NCBI GenBank assembly: GCA_025526935.1
Contig: JAHLKD010000160.1
Coordinates: 1 to 40,496 of the forward strand
Direction of reading: 5' to 3'
DNA from: Cladochytrium replicatum
Lineage: Eukaryota > Chytridiomycota > Chytridiomycetes > Cladochytriales > Cladochytriaceae
DNA length: 40,496 nt
Each line of letters opens with the position of its first letter. Within the stretch, counting starts at the first letter, position 1. A model generated the notes under the pieces. The model was not told the DNA's origin. It searched no databases and worked only from the letters and a program-made list of their open reading frames with translations. This document shows, in pieces, positions 22,441-34,245 of this stretch. The position numbers and the translations under genes were made by a program.

Positions 22441-24996
22441 ATGAGCGTATTTCCTGTTCCTGCCCTGCATCCTAACATGGCTACTACTAGAATTCCCGTG
22501 AAGGCGGAACTGCGTGCTGACTCGCCCCTCGAGCAGCGTTCAGGTCCGCTTCGTCGATTCTTTGTCGCGACTGACTCACCTGCTCCTTTCGCTGACCTCG
22601 AGGCGACTCTCCGCGAGCTGTTCTCGGTGCCAAAGCATTACTCGCTGAGACTGGTGTACCTTGACGTCGACGGGGATGAAATCGACTTTCACACCGACGC
22701 CGAGCTGAGAGACGCCGCGTACTTTGCAGGGTCGGCGCTGAGAGTGAGGGTGCAGATAATTGAAAAGAAGGAGACTGTCGAGGCAGACAGTGAAGTGGGG
22801 ACGACGTCAAAATTGGCGGAGAGCGTAGTGGTAGGCGGGTTGGTGGGAAGTGGTAGCACAGTTACTACCACAGGGTCCATCTCGGAAACACCTTTTGCTC
22901 TTGCTGCACTCCAGTCTGAAGCCAGGGTTCCGGATTTGATTGATATCGGGACACCGTTCAACCCGTTCACCGATCCAATTGTTCCGGAGAGACAACCCGA
23001 TTTGGCAACCGCTGTCGACAACAATGCATTCATTCCGCCCGTGAACGAGCAGGTCCTGTCGGCCGAATCAACAAACCCTTTCATATCCCCACCCTCTGCT
23101 CAAAACGAATCGGCAAACCCATTCCTTGTTGACACCCCATCTCGTGCCACTTCACTTTCTTCAGGCATCGAACGTCTGGCCCCTTCTGAAGCATCGTTTG
23201 ACCCGCGCATGACCTCATCGAGTTCCGTAGACCTTTCCGCTTTCGCCACCCCGGAAGCACCTTTTGGACGTTCTCCCGTCTCACACGAAATGATCAAACT
23301 CACCCTCACAAACTTCCACACTACACCCATCACTTACTCCTGGATCAACTTTGACGGTGTCGAGATTCCATATGGACACGTCGAGCCCTCCGAAGAGACC
23401 ACGCAGAGGTCGTATGACGGGCATATTTGGATCGCCAGGGAGAAGGAATCGGGGAAGTGGTTGATGCGGTTCGTGACGTCAAAGGACGCGCCGTTCTGGA
23501 CTGTCATGGCGACGGATTCTTTTTCTGACGGGGTGCTGGGTGGAGCCACTGGCACCCCGTTATCCTCGGCTCACGATGATACAAACACGATCACTTCGAA
23601 ACGTCCAGAGAAAATATCCGGCGATGCTGACCCGGCCGCTTCTATTTCCTCGTCTTCTGCATCTGCGTCCACCCCAGCTGTTGCGGCTCCTGAGCTCCCT
23701 CCACCTTACACACCTGGCGCTGATGCCGAGCGGTACACGAAAGCGGCCGCCAAGCGACCACCGCTGAACGTTGCCATCAACGAGCTCCATTTCCGTAAGC
23801 ATTATACAAAGGTGCGACCTTCACACCATTTGCTAACCTTTGCTTTCCATCCCAGACCGATTACTTCTCCAAAGCGCCATCATCCAAGCTATCCGTGCTC
23901 TTTTCACATCCTACAATGGCACTTCCGTCCTTGAACCTGGGTATCTCCGCGCCGTGATTACATCTGCGATCGAGTACGCGTTGGCGGCTTGGGGGCGTGT
24001 TGTTGGCAGAGGCCCGTCGTCGAGTGCTACTACCGCGAGCTCCTCCGCACCAGGAAGGGCTATCGACAATGGTGGTATGGAGATGAAGAGTGCGGTCAAG
24101 ACAGCCCTCAAGAACGCAGCTGGCATGACCCAAGGCATCGCCTCCTCGATGAGCGAGTCTGCCAAGGTGGGATTCACAGCAATCCATGAATCATAAGCGT
24201 TGTGTTGACGACCTTTTTTTGTTTACTTTAGGGGCTCTCGACTCGAGTCAAGACGGTGCTTGAAGATCTTTCCAGCGACGATCGGTACTTTGACGAGCGA
24301 TGGGAGCACCGACAGGAAAGCCCCTGGGTGGGTCGATGGATGCCGCTTGGTGGGATTGCGTCTGGCGGTAGCAGCTCGTCTCGCGGTAAAAACTTTTACG
24401 TCGATGTGCCCGAGGAGCTCGCGATGAATACCAAGTCTACGTGGGGCCGCAAGTTTGACGAGGACATCCTGTCGACATCGAGCAGCAGCAGTGACCTCAG
24501 TTCTTCCAAGCCGAAAGAGCCAAAGGACAAGGGCAAGGGGCGGAGCGTTGAGGAAGACGTGCTGTTTATGATTCCTGTTGAACAAGATGACGAGGAGGAG
24601 CAGTACGAAGCTCCGCCTGCGCTGCCAGAACGGAAGGATTCGGAGCTTGAGCGTGGGGTGAGCTTGTTTGAGGCACGGTTGAGCGCGATCAGAGGGATCG
24701 ATAGGGACGCGATGTCGCAGTCGCAGATCAGCGACGCGGCCAATTATGCGCAGTTTGAAGAGGACGATGAGGATGATGAGGATGACGGAGGACAGGCGTT
24801 GGATGGAGCGTTGAGGAGCGCCGGGTTGTACCCGAGCGTTGAGGATGATTTGACGCGGAGGATGGTGCAGAGGGAAGAGGAGGAGTCGGTGTCGGATTTG
24901 AATAGCGAGGCGGTGCCAGAGGATTTGCGGATGTTGGCATCGCCGTCGCCGGATGGGTTTGTGATTGTGAAAAAGGAAGATAGTCCCCTGCCCTGA
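22441..24996 (+). CDS. PB1 and VHL-beta-like domain protein
   Basis: Model join(22441..23794,23856..24166,24232..24996) encodes 809 residues with introns of 61 and 65 bp. Residues about 16-108 resemble a PB1 domain. An acidic OPCA-type loop is plain (YLDVDGDEIDFHTDAEL), and there are basic residues upstream. Residues about 284-345 resemble the beta domain of von Hippel-Lindau protein: LTLTNFHTTPITYSWINFDG, then YGHVEPSEETTQRSY and HIWIARE. The C-terminal half is partly helical (LLLQSAIIQAIRALFTSYNG; PGYLRAVITSAIEYALAAWG) and ends in an acidic Ser-rich tail. PB1 domains pair front-to-back with other PB1 domains in signalling scaffolds. VHL-beta folds bind peptides, in animals hydroxylated HIF. 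No elongin-binding alpha domain is evident. Donor GTAAGC at 23795 was chosen because the later GTGCGA breaks the frame. Confidence 0.75.
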
Positions 24997-26214
24997 ACTG
25001 CAAATATTTTTGTTTCTGGGGATTCGTGATTTCGTTCTACTGTGCGGTATAGGTGTGGTTGTTGCGTTCATTTATTGTAATTTGTTGCTTTCTCTAGTAG
25101 TGGGTTGTAATTCCATGGCATTATTTTGTACCAGCAAACCATTCGCAGAGTCCGTTTTTGCACTCGGGACCACTGGAGATGAACCTTTGTAGATCTTGCT
25201 AATGGATATTGGATGAGGTTTTGTGGACCTTGTTCCTCAGGTACGCTTCGGGATCGACGAGGAACGAATGATCCTTTTGGCCCCGATCTTGATCTAAGAT
25301 CTGGTTAGGCTGTTTCTGCACCGGAGCTGATGGCGACGCTGTTGCGAGAACTGCAATAGCTATGTGGAACCTACCTATCCGAACTTAGGCATGCGACCAA
25401 CTATATCAATTCTGTGACGCAATTCCCTATTCCTCCTCGTTATGGATCATGGCAGCGAAAGTTGCAGGCAAGGAAGATTTCCCGGCTCGGAGCGCACTTG
25501 CCATGTCAAACTCGCCAGCCTCTATTCCCTCTTTGTCAGAGGATCAGGATGGGGACTGAGTTTGGTGGATCTGTGCTTTTTGCGACACCGATATAAGTGT
25601 CCGTCAATATCGATTTGGTGGCAATCACGGCTAAAGGTAACCGTTACAATCAGCGGATTTTGGAAGATCAGTCGTCTCAGTGCGTGCACAAGATTCTGGT
25701 GAAGACGGCTGGTGATTGGTACACCTCTAAATGTCGGAAACAGCTCCGTCGGATCAATCGCACTAGACCTTCGGAGCAGCAATGGACTCGCCAACAAGGT
25801 TCAAGAGTGAGTTCCATTATCAACCTGTGAATGCCGAACCGTCTATGTTCGCTATCACATTTGTTGTTGAACTTTCATATGAGATGATGACCTTGTCACC
25901 CATATCACATTGTTTGACGATGAGGTGTTCGAGTGCAACATTTCAAGCGACCCGCCCAGGTCCGATCGGCCGGTCCAGGAAGTCAATGATTCGATGGCAG
26001 CATCACCTTTTTTTGTCCGATATCTCTGATTCGCTTCTTTGGGTCGATTAGGAGCTGTATGTTGTCCGCGAAACAGATGCTAGTCTATTTCATAGCACTC
26101 GATTGGATCCCGAACCAAACAGAACAATCAATGTGACGGAGGATGACGTAATGCAAGGAATCGGCGAGTTATGATATCAAGCGTAACAGAAAGGAGTCCA
26201 AATTTTCAAAGTAG
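24997..26214. other. Gene-poor interval with possible coding relics
   Basis: Plus-strand frames between about 25590 and 26160 look like broken coding sequence. One reads VTHITLFDDEVFECNISSD and a later one in another frame reads VVRETDASLFHSTRLDPEP. No domain is certain. The left part is the 3' flank of the PB1-VHL gene. I support no gene here. Confidence 0.45.
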
Positions 26215-26885
26215 GATATCTGTTTTAACTCGCATCATTTAGCATCAGTCGAGTTCACCATGCGACCCTCTCTCGTGAAAATGCACTCGACTTCCCACCA
26301 CTCTAGCACCGCAATGTTCCCATTCGTGATTGCTCTGTCCATCGCATGTTTGCTCTGTTTAAGTTTGTCCTTCCATCACTGGAGAACATGAATGTGCCCG
26401 TTCCGACTTGCGCCGTCCATTGATAAACGACTGCACTCGTACGGTAATCCACTTAACATCCACCAATCGAGGACAGAAACATGGCCGGCTGCACTCGCAT
26501 TGTCGAGAATCATGGGGGACATGTCGATTCCCAGCCCGCTCGATTTCCACCATTTCAGCGCGGCTACATGCCCGCCCGAGCTCGCTCATTCAAGACCGTC
26601 CGAGCTGTATTTTAGTACGAGGCCACTGCGTTCCCACCGCTCCAGGACATCCCATCCACAAGGCGGAATCCACAGTGCAGAATCCATTGCAATTTCGGAA
26701 TACTTGAGTTCAATCCAGAAGAGTTTATCCACTCCAAAACGGGGACGTGCCAGTAGAGATGAGCATACTCTGTCCATTTGAGCTTGTAGCCGTTCGATTT
26801 CCACCAGTCGAGAAGGTTTGGCCTCTGTGGGAAGCATGATCGATGGCATTTCGCTCCACTTGTTGAAGTTTAGTTTTAGTTGCAT
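26215..26885 (-). pseudogene. Frameshifted ankyrin-like repeat protein relic
   Basis: Reading the minus strand across frames shows a recurring unit of about 30 residues with the pattern A-S-x-x-G-H-V-x-x-L-x-W-W-x-x-S-G-L-x-x. Examples are GGHVAALKWWKSSGLGID and AGHVSVLDWWMLSGLPYE, with degenerate units on both sides (LLDWWKSNGYKLKWTEY; NGNIAVLEWWE). At least two frameshifts and two in-frame stops interrupt the series, so no intact protein can be made. Large families of ankyrin-like proteins with W-W-x-x-S-G-L units occur in chytrids by my recollection. This looks like a dead member. Confidence 0.7.
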
Positions 26886-27120
26886 AATAATTGTGGTGCT
26901 AGAGCACTCAGTGAATCTAAAGCATGCTACTAAAATGTCAGGAACAGATCTTAATTCAAAAGAATGAGGAATGGTTTGGGGCCTCCGTCACAAAAGTATT
27001 TTTGGGCAGCTCCAATGTCAGCGACAAATGTCCAAAGATCGCTACACCGCAAAGAAATTGCACGACAAATAGAAAGCAACACGCAAAGTCCAAAAGCCCG
27101 TAACTAAAACAAAACTAAAG

Positions 27121-30100
27121 CTAAAGTTTGGATTTGACCGGTTCCAACCGGTACTGCAGCTCCTTCCCTGCTTTCGTGACCGGTTCCCATTCTGTAAATA
27201 GCCTCAGCACTTTCTTCACTTCCTCCTCGAAAGTCCCTTTCTCGTCTTCCTCATCAACGTCAACGACGTTGGATCCTTTCCACTTGCTCTTCCTTTTCTT
27301 CTTCCCACCCCATGATGCCAACGACCACGAACTTGGCTGTTGCTGTTGTTTCTCTGGAGTCGTGCGAGGTGTCGGTGGTCTCGGACCACCAAGAACAACG
27401 GGATGTTTTCCGACGATCGCGGGATCGTGAAGCAATCTTGCCAAGATCCACGGTAGCCAGTACGGGTTTAACCTCGACGGCGCGTGGAAGCCTCTGATCA
27501 CCACCAGCGCGGTCTCGTTGTTTGTCAGCAGGGCGTGGTGCTGAGGGTGGTGGTAGTACGGGTGATTCGTCTTTGCGCGTTTGGGCCAGTGTGGGAAGGG
27601 TGGCGGGCGGAGGTATTCTGGTGCGGTTTGGGGAGAGCTTGAGGGATGGTCGTCGTTGTACATGGGTATGCCGACGGTCCATGCTACCGCGGTGGTGTAC
27701 ACCCCCAAGTCGCCGTATACTGTCGCGTGACCCTGGGTGCCGAAACCGTACAGATTTCCGGCGAGAACGTCGCTGAGGTGGACGAGGAGACCCTGGTCGC
27801 TCATTCCTGCATTTCGGATCTTGAGACCAAAGACGATGAGTGCTGTAAGGAAATCCGGGACGTAATCAGCGCCATCGATATATATGCATCGGTAGACGTG
27901 GGGGTGATCGACACCCTGGAGGGTTGCGGAGTAGAGCGGAACGACTTGGTCGTACCATGACCCAACTGCAGTCAACCTAACCCCGGACGAAAGGAGCTGG
28001 CGAAGTGCATTGTGATATCGGCGAGAGATCAGGGAGTTTGAGGTGTTGAATTCAAAGAGCTCGCGTGCTGCTTCGGCTTCGACGTACCGGACGTAGAGGT
28101 TGCTTTTGAGGTAGGGGAATGGGCCGTGCGAAATGCCGGCCATGGCAAGAATCCCGACACGTTGTCGGGAGAGGTCGAGATACCCTTCATGGATCAAGCG
28201 CGCCATAAGCATGGAGCTCACCGGAGTTCCTTGCGAGTGGACGGCGAAAAACACCAAATCGGCATCCATTAGTTTCTTTCTCCAAGCTCGTCGCATTCTG
28301 GAGGGCACTTTGGGACCTTCCTCTGGTTCATCATCCTTTTCCTGAGGTGAGTCTGAAGCAGAGCCTGGGGCAGCGGGGGGATTTGTTGCTGACGGAGCAC
28401 CACCTTGGGGAGCCACGCGATCACCGTGAATCAGCTGTGAATAGAGTAACTCCACTCGATTCTCGACTTTCCCTTCGCCCTCCAGCGGCATCATAGTGAT
28501 TGCGTTTGGCGGAAGCTCTATCCCCAGACGCTGCCTGTAAAAGAAGCGCACGGCCTCTGCACCTTTCATCGCAAAGTTCTTCGAAGTTCCGGTCGGTTCT
28601 CCGACCACTCAAGCAAGGAAGAAACACGATGTGAGCATTGAGGATTATAGGCATGATTTTTTCGAATGGCTCACCAGTTTGAAGCAGTCTACCGGGAAAC
28701 CAGCCGTGAATTCCTACGACCACAATAGACTGCACGTTTCTCGCCCACTTCTCGTAAGCATCCATCTTTCCTTCGCCATCTTCATCCTCATCCCTTTGCT
28801 TCCCAAAAGCCGGCTCGAGCGCTGATACGATCTGCCTCGTTGCGGATGAAACGAACGACGTTGCGATCTCAAAGGTTGTTGGCGCAGGTGATACTTTTGC
28901 AGGAGGTGGTTGAGGCGGTTTTGCGATCGAGTACGACGGAAGGATACGACTTCGGGCGTGTACTTTTGTTTTGGCGGCGGCCGCGCCTGGTTTGATTGGG
29001 AGTGGTTGGGAAGGTGGAGCGGGTCGAGGGGCTGTTGGTGGTGCGGGAGCTGGTGGTTGAGAAGCTGGAGGTGCTGGTTGAGGAGGTGGTGCAGTAGGTG
29101 GAGTGGGTTGGAGAGCTGGTTGCGAAGGAGGTTGGGGAACAGGCAGTGGACTTGGTTGCTCTGGCTGTGTTGGTGCTGATGGAGAGATTTGTGCTGGAGC
29201 GGGTGGTGGATGCTGAGAAGGGGCTGTCGGTGATATCGGATCAGAACGTTCGGGCGGTGTTTGAACCGTAGGAGCGGGCGCAACAGCAGTAGGTATAATG
29301 GGGGTTTCCGGAACAGCTTCAGACGGCAACTGCGTTGCGGTTACATCCACTGGTGTGGTTTGCATCTGCTGTGTCGATTCTGTCTCGCTGGCCAGAACAA
29401 TGGGTGCTGTTGGTGGAGGAATCGTGGTGACAATCGGATCTTGTCCAGTCGTGACAATCAGATCTTTCTCGTTGTTGTTTTCCGGCAATGCAACACTGTC
29501 CACAAAATCTAGCTTCTTTGAATCATCCATTTTTGTTGCCGCAATGGCCTGTTTTGGAGTCGAGCTCCCGGTAAACCCCACCGTCCAACTTCCCTTCGAA
29601 TCGCCATTATTTCGCACGATCCTTGCTAGTGTCCACGTATATGCCCACCTCACACCATCTTCCCAACCCCGCACTGCTTCCCACGCCCGCTTTGCGACTA
29701 CCTCCAAACCTGCACGAGCTCCGGTTGGAACAGGAACGTTTGTGTCGTTAGGACCGTCGATGCGGACCCATCCTGATTGATCCGATGGTGGTGGAGGAAT
29801 ATTGGGAGGAAAAGGAGAGGACAGGTCAGGAGGGAGTGAGTTGGGGTGGTTGACGTCGACAGGGGATATGTTGATCTCGTCTGAACGTGCGGACTGTTCG
29901 TTGGGTGATCGTGCATTGGGGCCCGTCACGAGTGGAGTCACTGAGGGATCATTCGGAGAAACCAGGGACGTCTGTACAGGTTGAGGAGAAGTGCCGTTGT
30001 TCGGGTAGTAATAACCGCCAAATAGCTCCTCTTTCTCGGTTATCTGGCGAGGGGGTGGCAGATGCTGGGGTTGAGCAGGAGTAGCACGACGTTGCAGTGG

Positions 30101-30163
30101 TAGCGAGCGGGACACAGGTGCTAATGCATCGGCCAACCATTGCCAACTCAACAACCACGACAT
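27121..30163 (-). CDS. YML020W-like alpha/beta-hydrolase-fold protein
   Basis: Model complement(join(27121..28607,28675..30163)) with a 67-bp intron encodes 991 residues. The core starts near residue 480 with VVVGIHGWFPGRLLQT and continues over the intron as VVGEPTGTSKNFA. It then has a likely nucleophile elbow (FFAVHSQGTPVSS, near residue 620), followed by GILAMAGISHGPFPYL and WYDQVVPLYSATL. I recognise this series from the conserved fungal family of yeast YML020W, whose substrate is unknown. The hydrolase fold (Ser-Asp-His type) is an inference from the elbow. The N-terminal 480 residues are low-complexity, with a very Pro-rich stretch around residues 300-390. A basic KKKRKSKWKG segment lies near the C-terminus. 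Cellular location cannot be read from the sequence. Confidence 0.75.
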
Positions 30164-30320
30164 GGATATGGCTGTTGGAACACCAGTCCCAAAATCCGGC
30201 TAAAATGGAATGCTAGAAATGATCACAAAGCCATAGCCCAGGAACACTAAGCCACTGAAAATAGGAGTACTTTATAAAGTGGGCACACAAATCACAACAC
30301 TTCTCGGATCACATCACACA

Positions 30321-32003
30321 TCACAGACCAAGAGTCTTTTTCTGCGACACGGCTGCCTTAAGACGGATGCTGTTGATCTTGATGAACCCGGTAGAGTCGG
30401 CAGGGTTGAACCCGCCGGCGACATCCATGCTGGCAATGTCAGCATCATAGAGCGATGCTGGTGACGTCCTGCCCTCAATGATCACGTTGCCCTTGTACAG
30501 TTTCACTGTAATCAGCACAAACTATCAGTGATGGGCGACGTTTAGTTTATTTGCAATTGCAACTCACGTTTGACGGTTCCGTTCACGGTAGCCTGAGACT
30601 GCTCAACTCCTGCCATCAAGAACTCGCGCTCGGGAGAGTACCAGAATCCGTTGTAGATCAACTCAGCGAGCTTTTGCGCGCTGGCGTCTCGCAACCGGCG
30701 AACCTCTCGGTCCAAAACGAGTCCCTCCAGATCAACATGTGCCGCTCGAAGAATTGTTCCACCCGGCGTTTCGTAGCATCCACGAGACTTGATGCCAACA
30801 AATCGGTTCTCGACTATGTCGATACGTCCGATACCGTGTGCCCTGCCGAGTGCGTTCAGCTGCAAAAAGATGTCGAGAGCGTCGGTGTGTGTCGATGGGT
30901 GTGTGTGGTTCTCGAGCTTGACGGGAACACCATTCTCGAATGTAATAGACTAAGAACAAAGGTGAGTTTGATGGATCATAAAGATTTGGTGTACTTACAA
31001 TACGCTCAGGGGTGTTGGGTGCGTCCTCGGGGTCGACCGTGAGTTTCCACATATCCTTTGGCGGAGTGGTAGCGGGGTCCTCGAGGATACCGGCCTCGAA
31101 CGAGATGTGGTACATGTTTTCGTCTGTGGACCATGGCTTGGCCTTTGTCTGGGTAACTGGGATGTTTTTGGATGCTGCGTAGTCGAGAAGTGCCTGGCGG
31201 CCGGGGAACCGCTCAAAGAAGGCTGTCGTGAGGGAAATAAATAGTCAGTTTCAAATTGTGAAGGATAATCTCCAGAACAAAAACAACAAAAGATAACCAA
31301 AATTTAAGGGTCGGCTTCTTTCACTTATCCATTCCTTTTAAGAAAACAACATCTCCAACACACTTCCAGGATTGCCCTTTATCGTTCTATATTCCATCTC
31401 CGTTGGTTTTTTTTTTGGGTCAACTCACCTTCGTCGCGCCACGGAGCGATGACCTTGATGGCCGGGTTGAGTGCGTAGTAAGCCAGTTCGAATCGCACCT
31501 GGTCGTTCCCTTTTCCTGTGCAGCCGTGGGCAACAAAGTCACAGCCTTCCCTCTTCGCAATCTCGATCTGTAATATTACAGTTTGAGACAAAATAATAAG
31601 TAGCATGTAGCGGTTGCACTGGCATACCTGCTTCCTGGCGATGATGGGACGGGCAAGAGAGGTACCAAGGAGGTAGACTCCCTCGTACAGGCAGTTTGCC
31701 TTGACAGCGGGGTAGATGAGATCGATAAGGAATTCACGGCGGAGATCCTCTATGAAGACAGCCGAGGCACCGACAGCGAGTGCCTTTTTGCGTGCAGCCT
31801 CAAAGTCCTCCTCCTGGCCGATGTTGGCCATGTAAGCCATCACCTCATAGCCCTATCATAGACCGCAAAAGATAAGGATCAGCATTCGGCAAAAGTGACA
31901 AGATCAAGCAACCGACCTGATCGATCAGGTAGGCGAGGATGCACGATGTATCGAGACCGCCTGAGTAAGCGAGCAGAACCTTTCCCTTGGTAGATGGCGA
32001 CAT
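30321..32003 (-). CDS. Argininosuccinate synthase
   Basis: Model complement(join(30321..30505,30568..30949,30999..31222,31429..31567,31628..31852,31917..32003)) encodes 413 residues, the usual length. The enzyme condenses citrulline and aspartate with ATP to argininosuccinate, the penultimate step of arginine synthesis. The PP-loop motif SGGLDTS lies at residues 14-20. Other family landmarks are [78 protein letters not shown] and TVKLKLYKGN. The five introns are 49-64 bp except intron 3 (206 bp, 31223-31428). No targeting peptide is seen, so it should be cytosolic as in yeast (ARG1). It is the best-conserved gene in the window and shows no damage. Confidence 0.96.
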
Positions 32004-32551
32004 GTCTTCAGGTCAAAGATCTGTTTTTCGGGGGACTTCAGTTTTTTAAGAGACCGATTTTGGTTTTCGGTTGACGGAGATGATGGCGCAGCAGGGCGAG
32101 AGATCCGAAATTGAAATTATGAATCAGCGCAGAAAAAAGGAAAGAGGCATGTTATAAAAGAGAGCGAAGCTATAGTAGCTATGAACGATGTAGATTTCCT
32201 TCCTTTGTTTGATTTACTACACTCTACAAACGAAAGGGTTATTATGCTCCAAGATGCGTAAAAATCATCTCCCACAAACATGAATAGCTAACTGTTCAGT
32301 CTCCTCCTTCAGCTCAGTTCACATTCCACTCCTCACTCGCTCCGTCCCTCCGTCCCGTAAGACAAAATGTGAATCACAACTATGTCCCGTGAAACAAAAC
32401 GTGAATCACAAGTACTTTTCTCTAAAAGATCATCCGATTTTCCTCTGTGTTTTAAGACACGCAAAATTTTCTCATTCGCGAGTTTTGTGTTTCTGTGTCG
32501 CTGAACGATCCCGATCCTAATCTGTGGTACTGTGTAGAATTCAACTGAGCT
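32004..32551. promoter_or_regulatory. Divergent promoter with an imperfect direct repeat
   Basis: This 548-bp region separates the start codons of argininosuccinate synthase (minus) and the desaturase-like gene (plus). It contains a 30-bp direct repeat at 32352-32381 and 32384-32413 with 26 of 30 positions matching. Each copy holds GTCCCGT and GTGAATCACAA. Such paired sequences upstream of a gene can be activator sites, but no known factor site is recognised and the repeat may be neutral. Confidence 0.55.
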
Positions 32552-34012
32552 ATGGTTGCTGCGTCATCGAATCCGCCCGCTGTCGTGCTCGACGCAAACG
32601 TCCTCGACGGCGTCCTCCACCCAGAGAAGCCCCTTGTCTACACCAATGTGGATCACATCCCCGCCGTCTTGTCGTTCCTCGCACCGTTGCTAAAGGATCG
32701 CAGGGACTTTCCCGTCCTCGTTCTTCACCTGGCTATCACCCGTACGTATTGCACCTCGTCTCTTTTGGTTAGGCTTACCTCTATGCTGTGCGTGGTTCCT
32801 AAAGTGACTCTTCTGCCCTCGGCTATCGTCCTGTGCCTCACCAACCGCCCTTCGTTCATTCACATCATCCTCCACATTGCTGGTATCGCTGTCTTGGTCC
32901 AGCGTTACATGCTGGGTCTTCACGTCCAGGTGCACCGCCCCATCTTTTACAACAAGGTCCTCAATATGTGGCTTCCTGCCCTGGCACCCATCATGGTGAG
33001 TTAATGTGTGAAAATGACATACAACGAGATGTGTATCAGCGGGAGAGAAGCTGTTCCGAGGAAGTGTCAGAGTTGCAAACTTGGTTGACATTTCTTGCCG
33101 GCGTTGCTCATCATTGTCTTTCACTTGCCACATAGGGAAGCACCTGGTTCACGTACGCTCTTCATCATCTGAAGATGCACCACATCGAGGACAACGCCCC
33201 GAGTGATCTGTCCACCACCATGTTCTACCAGCGCGACAACTTTTTCCACTTTTGCCAGTACGTCGATGCGAATCAATTGACGCTGATCTTTCTTTCTCTG
33301 ATAGAATATTCGTTTTGTTAGCTACTTCTTGAGGTTCCTGTTGTTCATCATCATCGAGCTCCCGATCTATTTCTTGAAGAAGCGCGAATACAGCAAGGTC
33401 GGCATGCTTGCATTTGGCGAGCTCGGTGTTCTGCTCTTCTTTGGATGGCTCGCGACATTCCGTCTCGCATCGGCCATCACGGTCTTCTGGGCTCCGTTCG
33501 CTGCTGTTCGCTTCGGAATGATGCAGGGCAACTGGGTTCAGCACTCTTTCTTGGAACGCTCCGACCCTCTTGGTGGTGGACTTCAGAACGCCATTACGGT
33601 CGTTGAGAGTGAGTACAACGAGAGATGCTTCAACGACGGCTACCACGCTTGCCACCACCTTAACCCTCGTCGTAAGTACCCGTCAACACATTGTGTAACA
33701 ACTTTTTGTACTGATCATGCGTCTTCTTAAGGTCACTGGACTGAGCTACCTGGTGATTTCATCCGCCGCAAGAAGGAGATACACGAGTCAAACGCTGTAA
33801 CCTTCAAGGGCCAGACCTACGAATCGGTCTGGTGGGCACTCATGACCCACAACTATGACTACCTTGCCTCAGTTTATGTGTACCTCGGCGAGGGAGAGGC
33901 CCCCAGCAAGGAAACGATCAAACGCATGCTCAAAGAGAAGACAAAGAAGTTCGAGTGGGACGATCTGATTAAGATCTACGGCAAGCAGAAGCTTGCCAAG
34001 TTTGGAGTTTAG
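32552..34012 (+). CDS. Fatty-acid-desaturase-family membrane protein
   Basis: Model join(32552..32741,32805..32995,33136..33257,33322..33671,33732..34012) encodes 377 residues with introns of 60-140 bp. Hydrophobic segments alternate with histidine clusters typical of the non-haem di-iron desaturase/hydroxylase superfamily. These are HLKMHH (138-143), NWVQHSF (His 242) and HACHH (276-280), followed by RRHWTELPGDF. The histidines bind the two irons that activate oxygen to desaturate or hydroxylate an acyl or sphingoid chain, usually in the ER. Substrate and regiochemistry cannot be told. The tail ends in a Lys-rich region without a clear retrieval signal. GTGAGT at 33609 looks like a donor, but the frame runs on through YNERCFNDGYHACHH, so it is not used in this model. 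Confidence 0.82.
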
Positions 34013-34245
34013 ATCAACCATAGATTTAGATTATGATTATCGAGGGTTTAAAGGAGTGCGAGCGACAATCCGGTTACAGATGTTCTTTAGGTTCTTTAGC
34101 AAAAGTCTTTCGATTTCTTTTTAACAAAGATCTTATACTTTTCCACTGCTACTGTTTGCTTTCTCCAGGTGTGTGTTTTATGTATTAATTCATTCAATTT
34201 CCGTTTCTGGGAAAATTTTGTCGCCACAAATTCTCCACTCCTTGA

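Noticed and set aside
24223-25071. 282-codon minus-strand frame
   Set aside because: It is the antisense shadow of the last PB1-VHL exon, rich in His/Arg/Pro as expected from the acidic coding strand, with no domain.
33601-33620. GTGAGT donor inside exon 4 of the desaturase-like gene
   Set aside because: The frame continues through the third histidine box HACHH, which would be lost if this donor were used.
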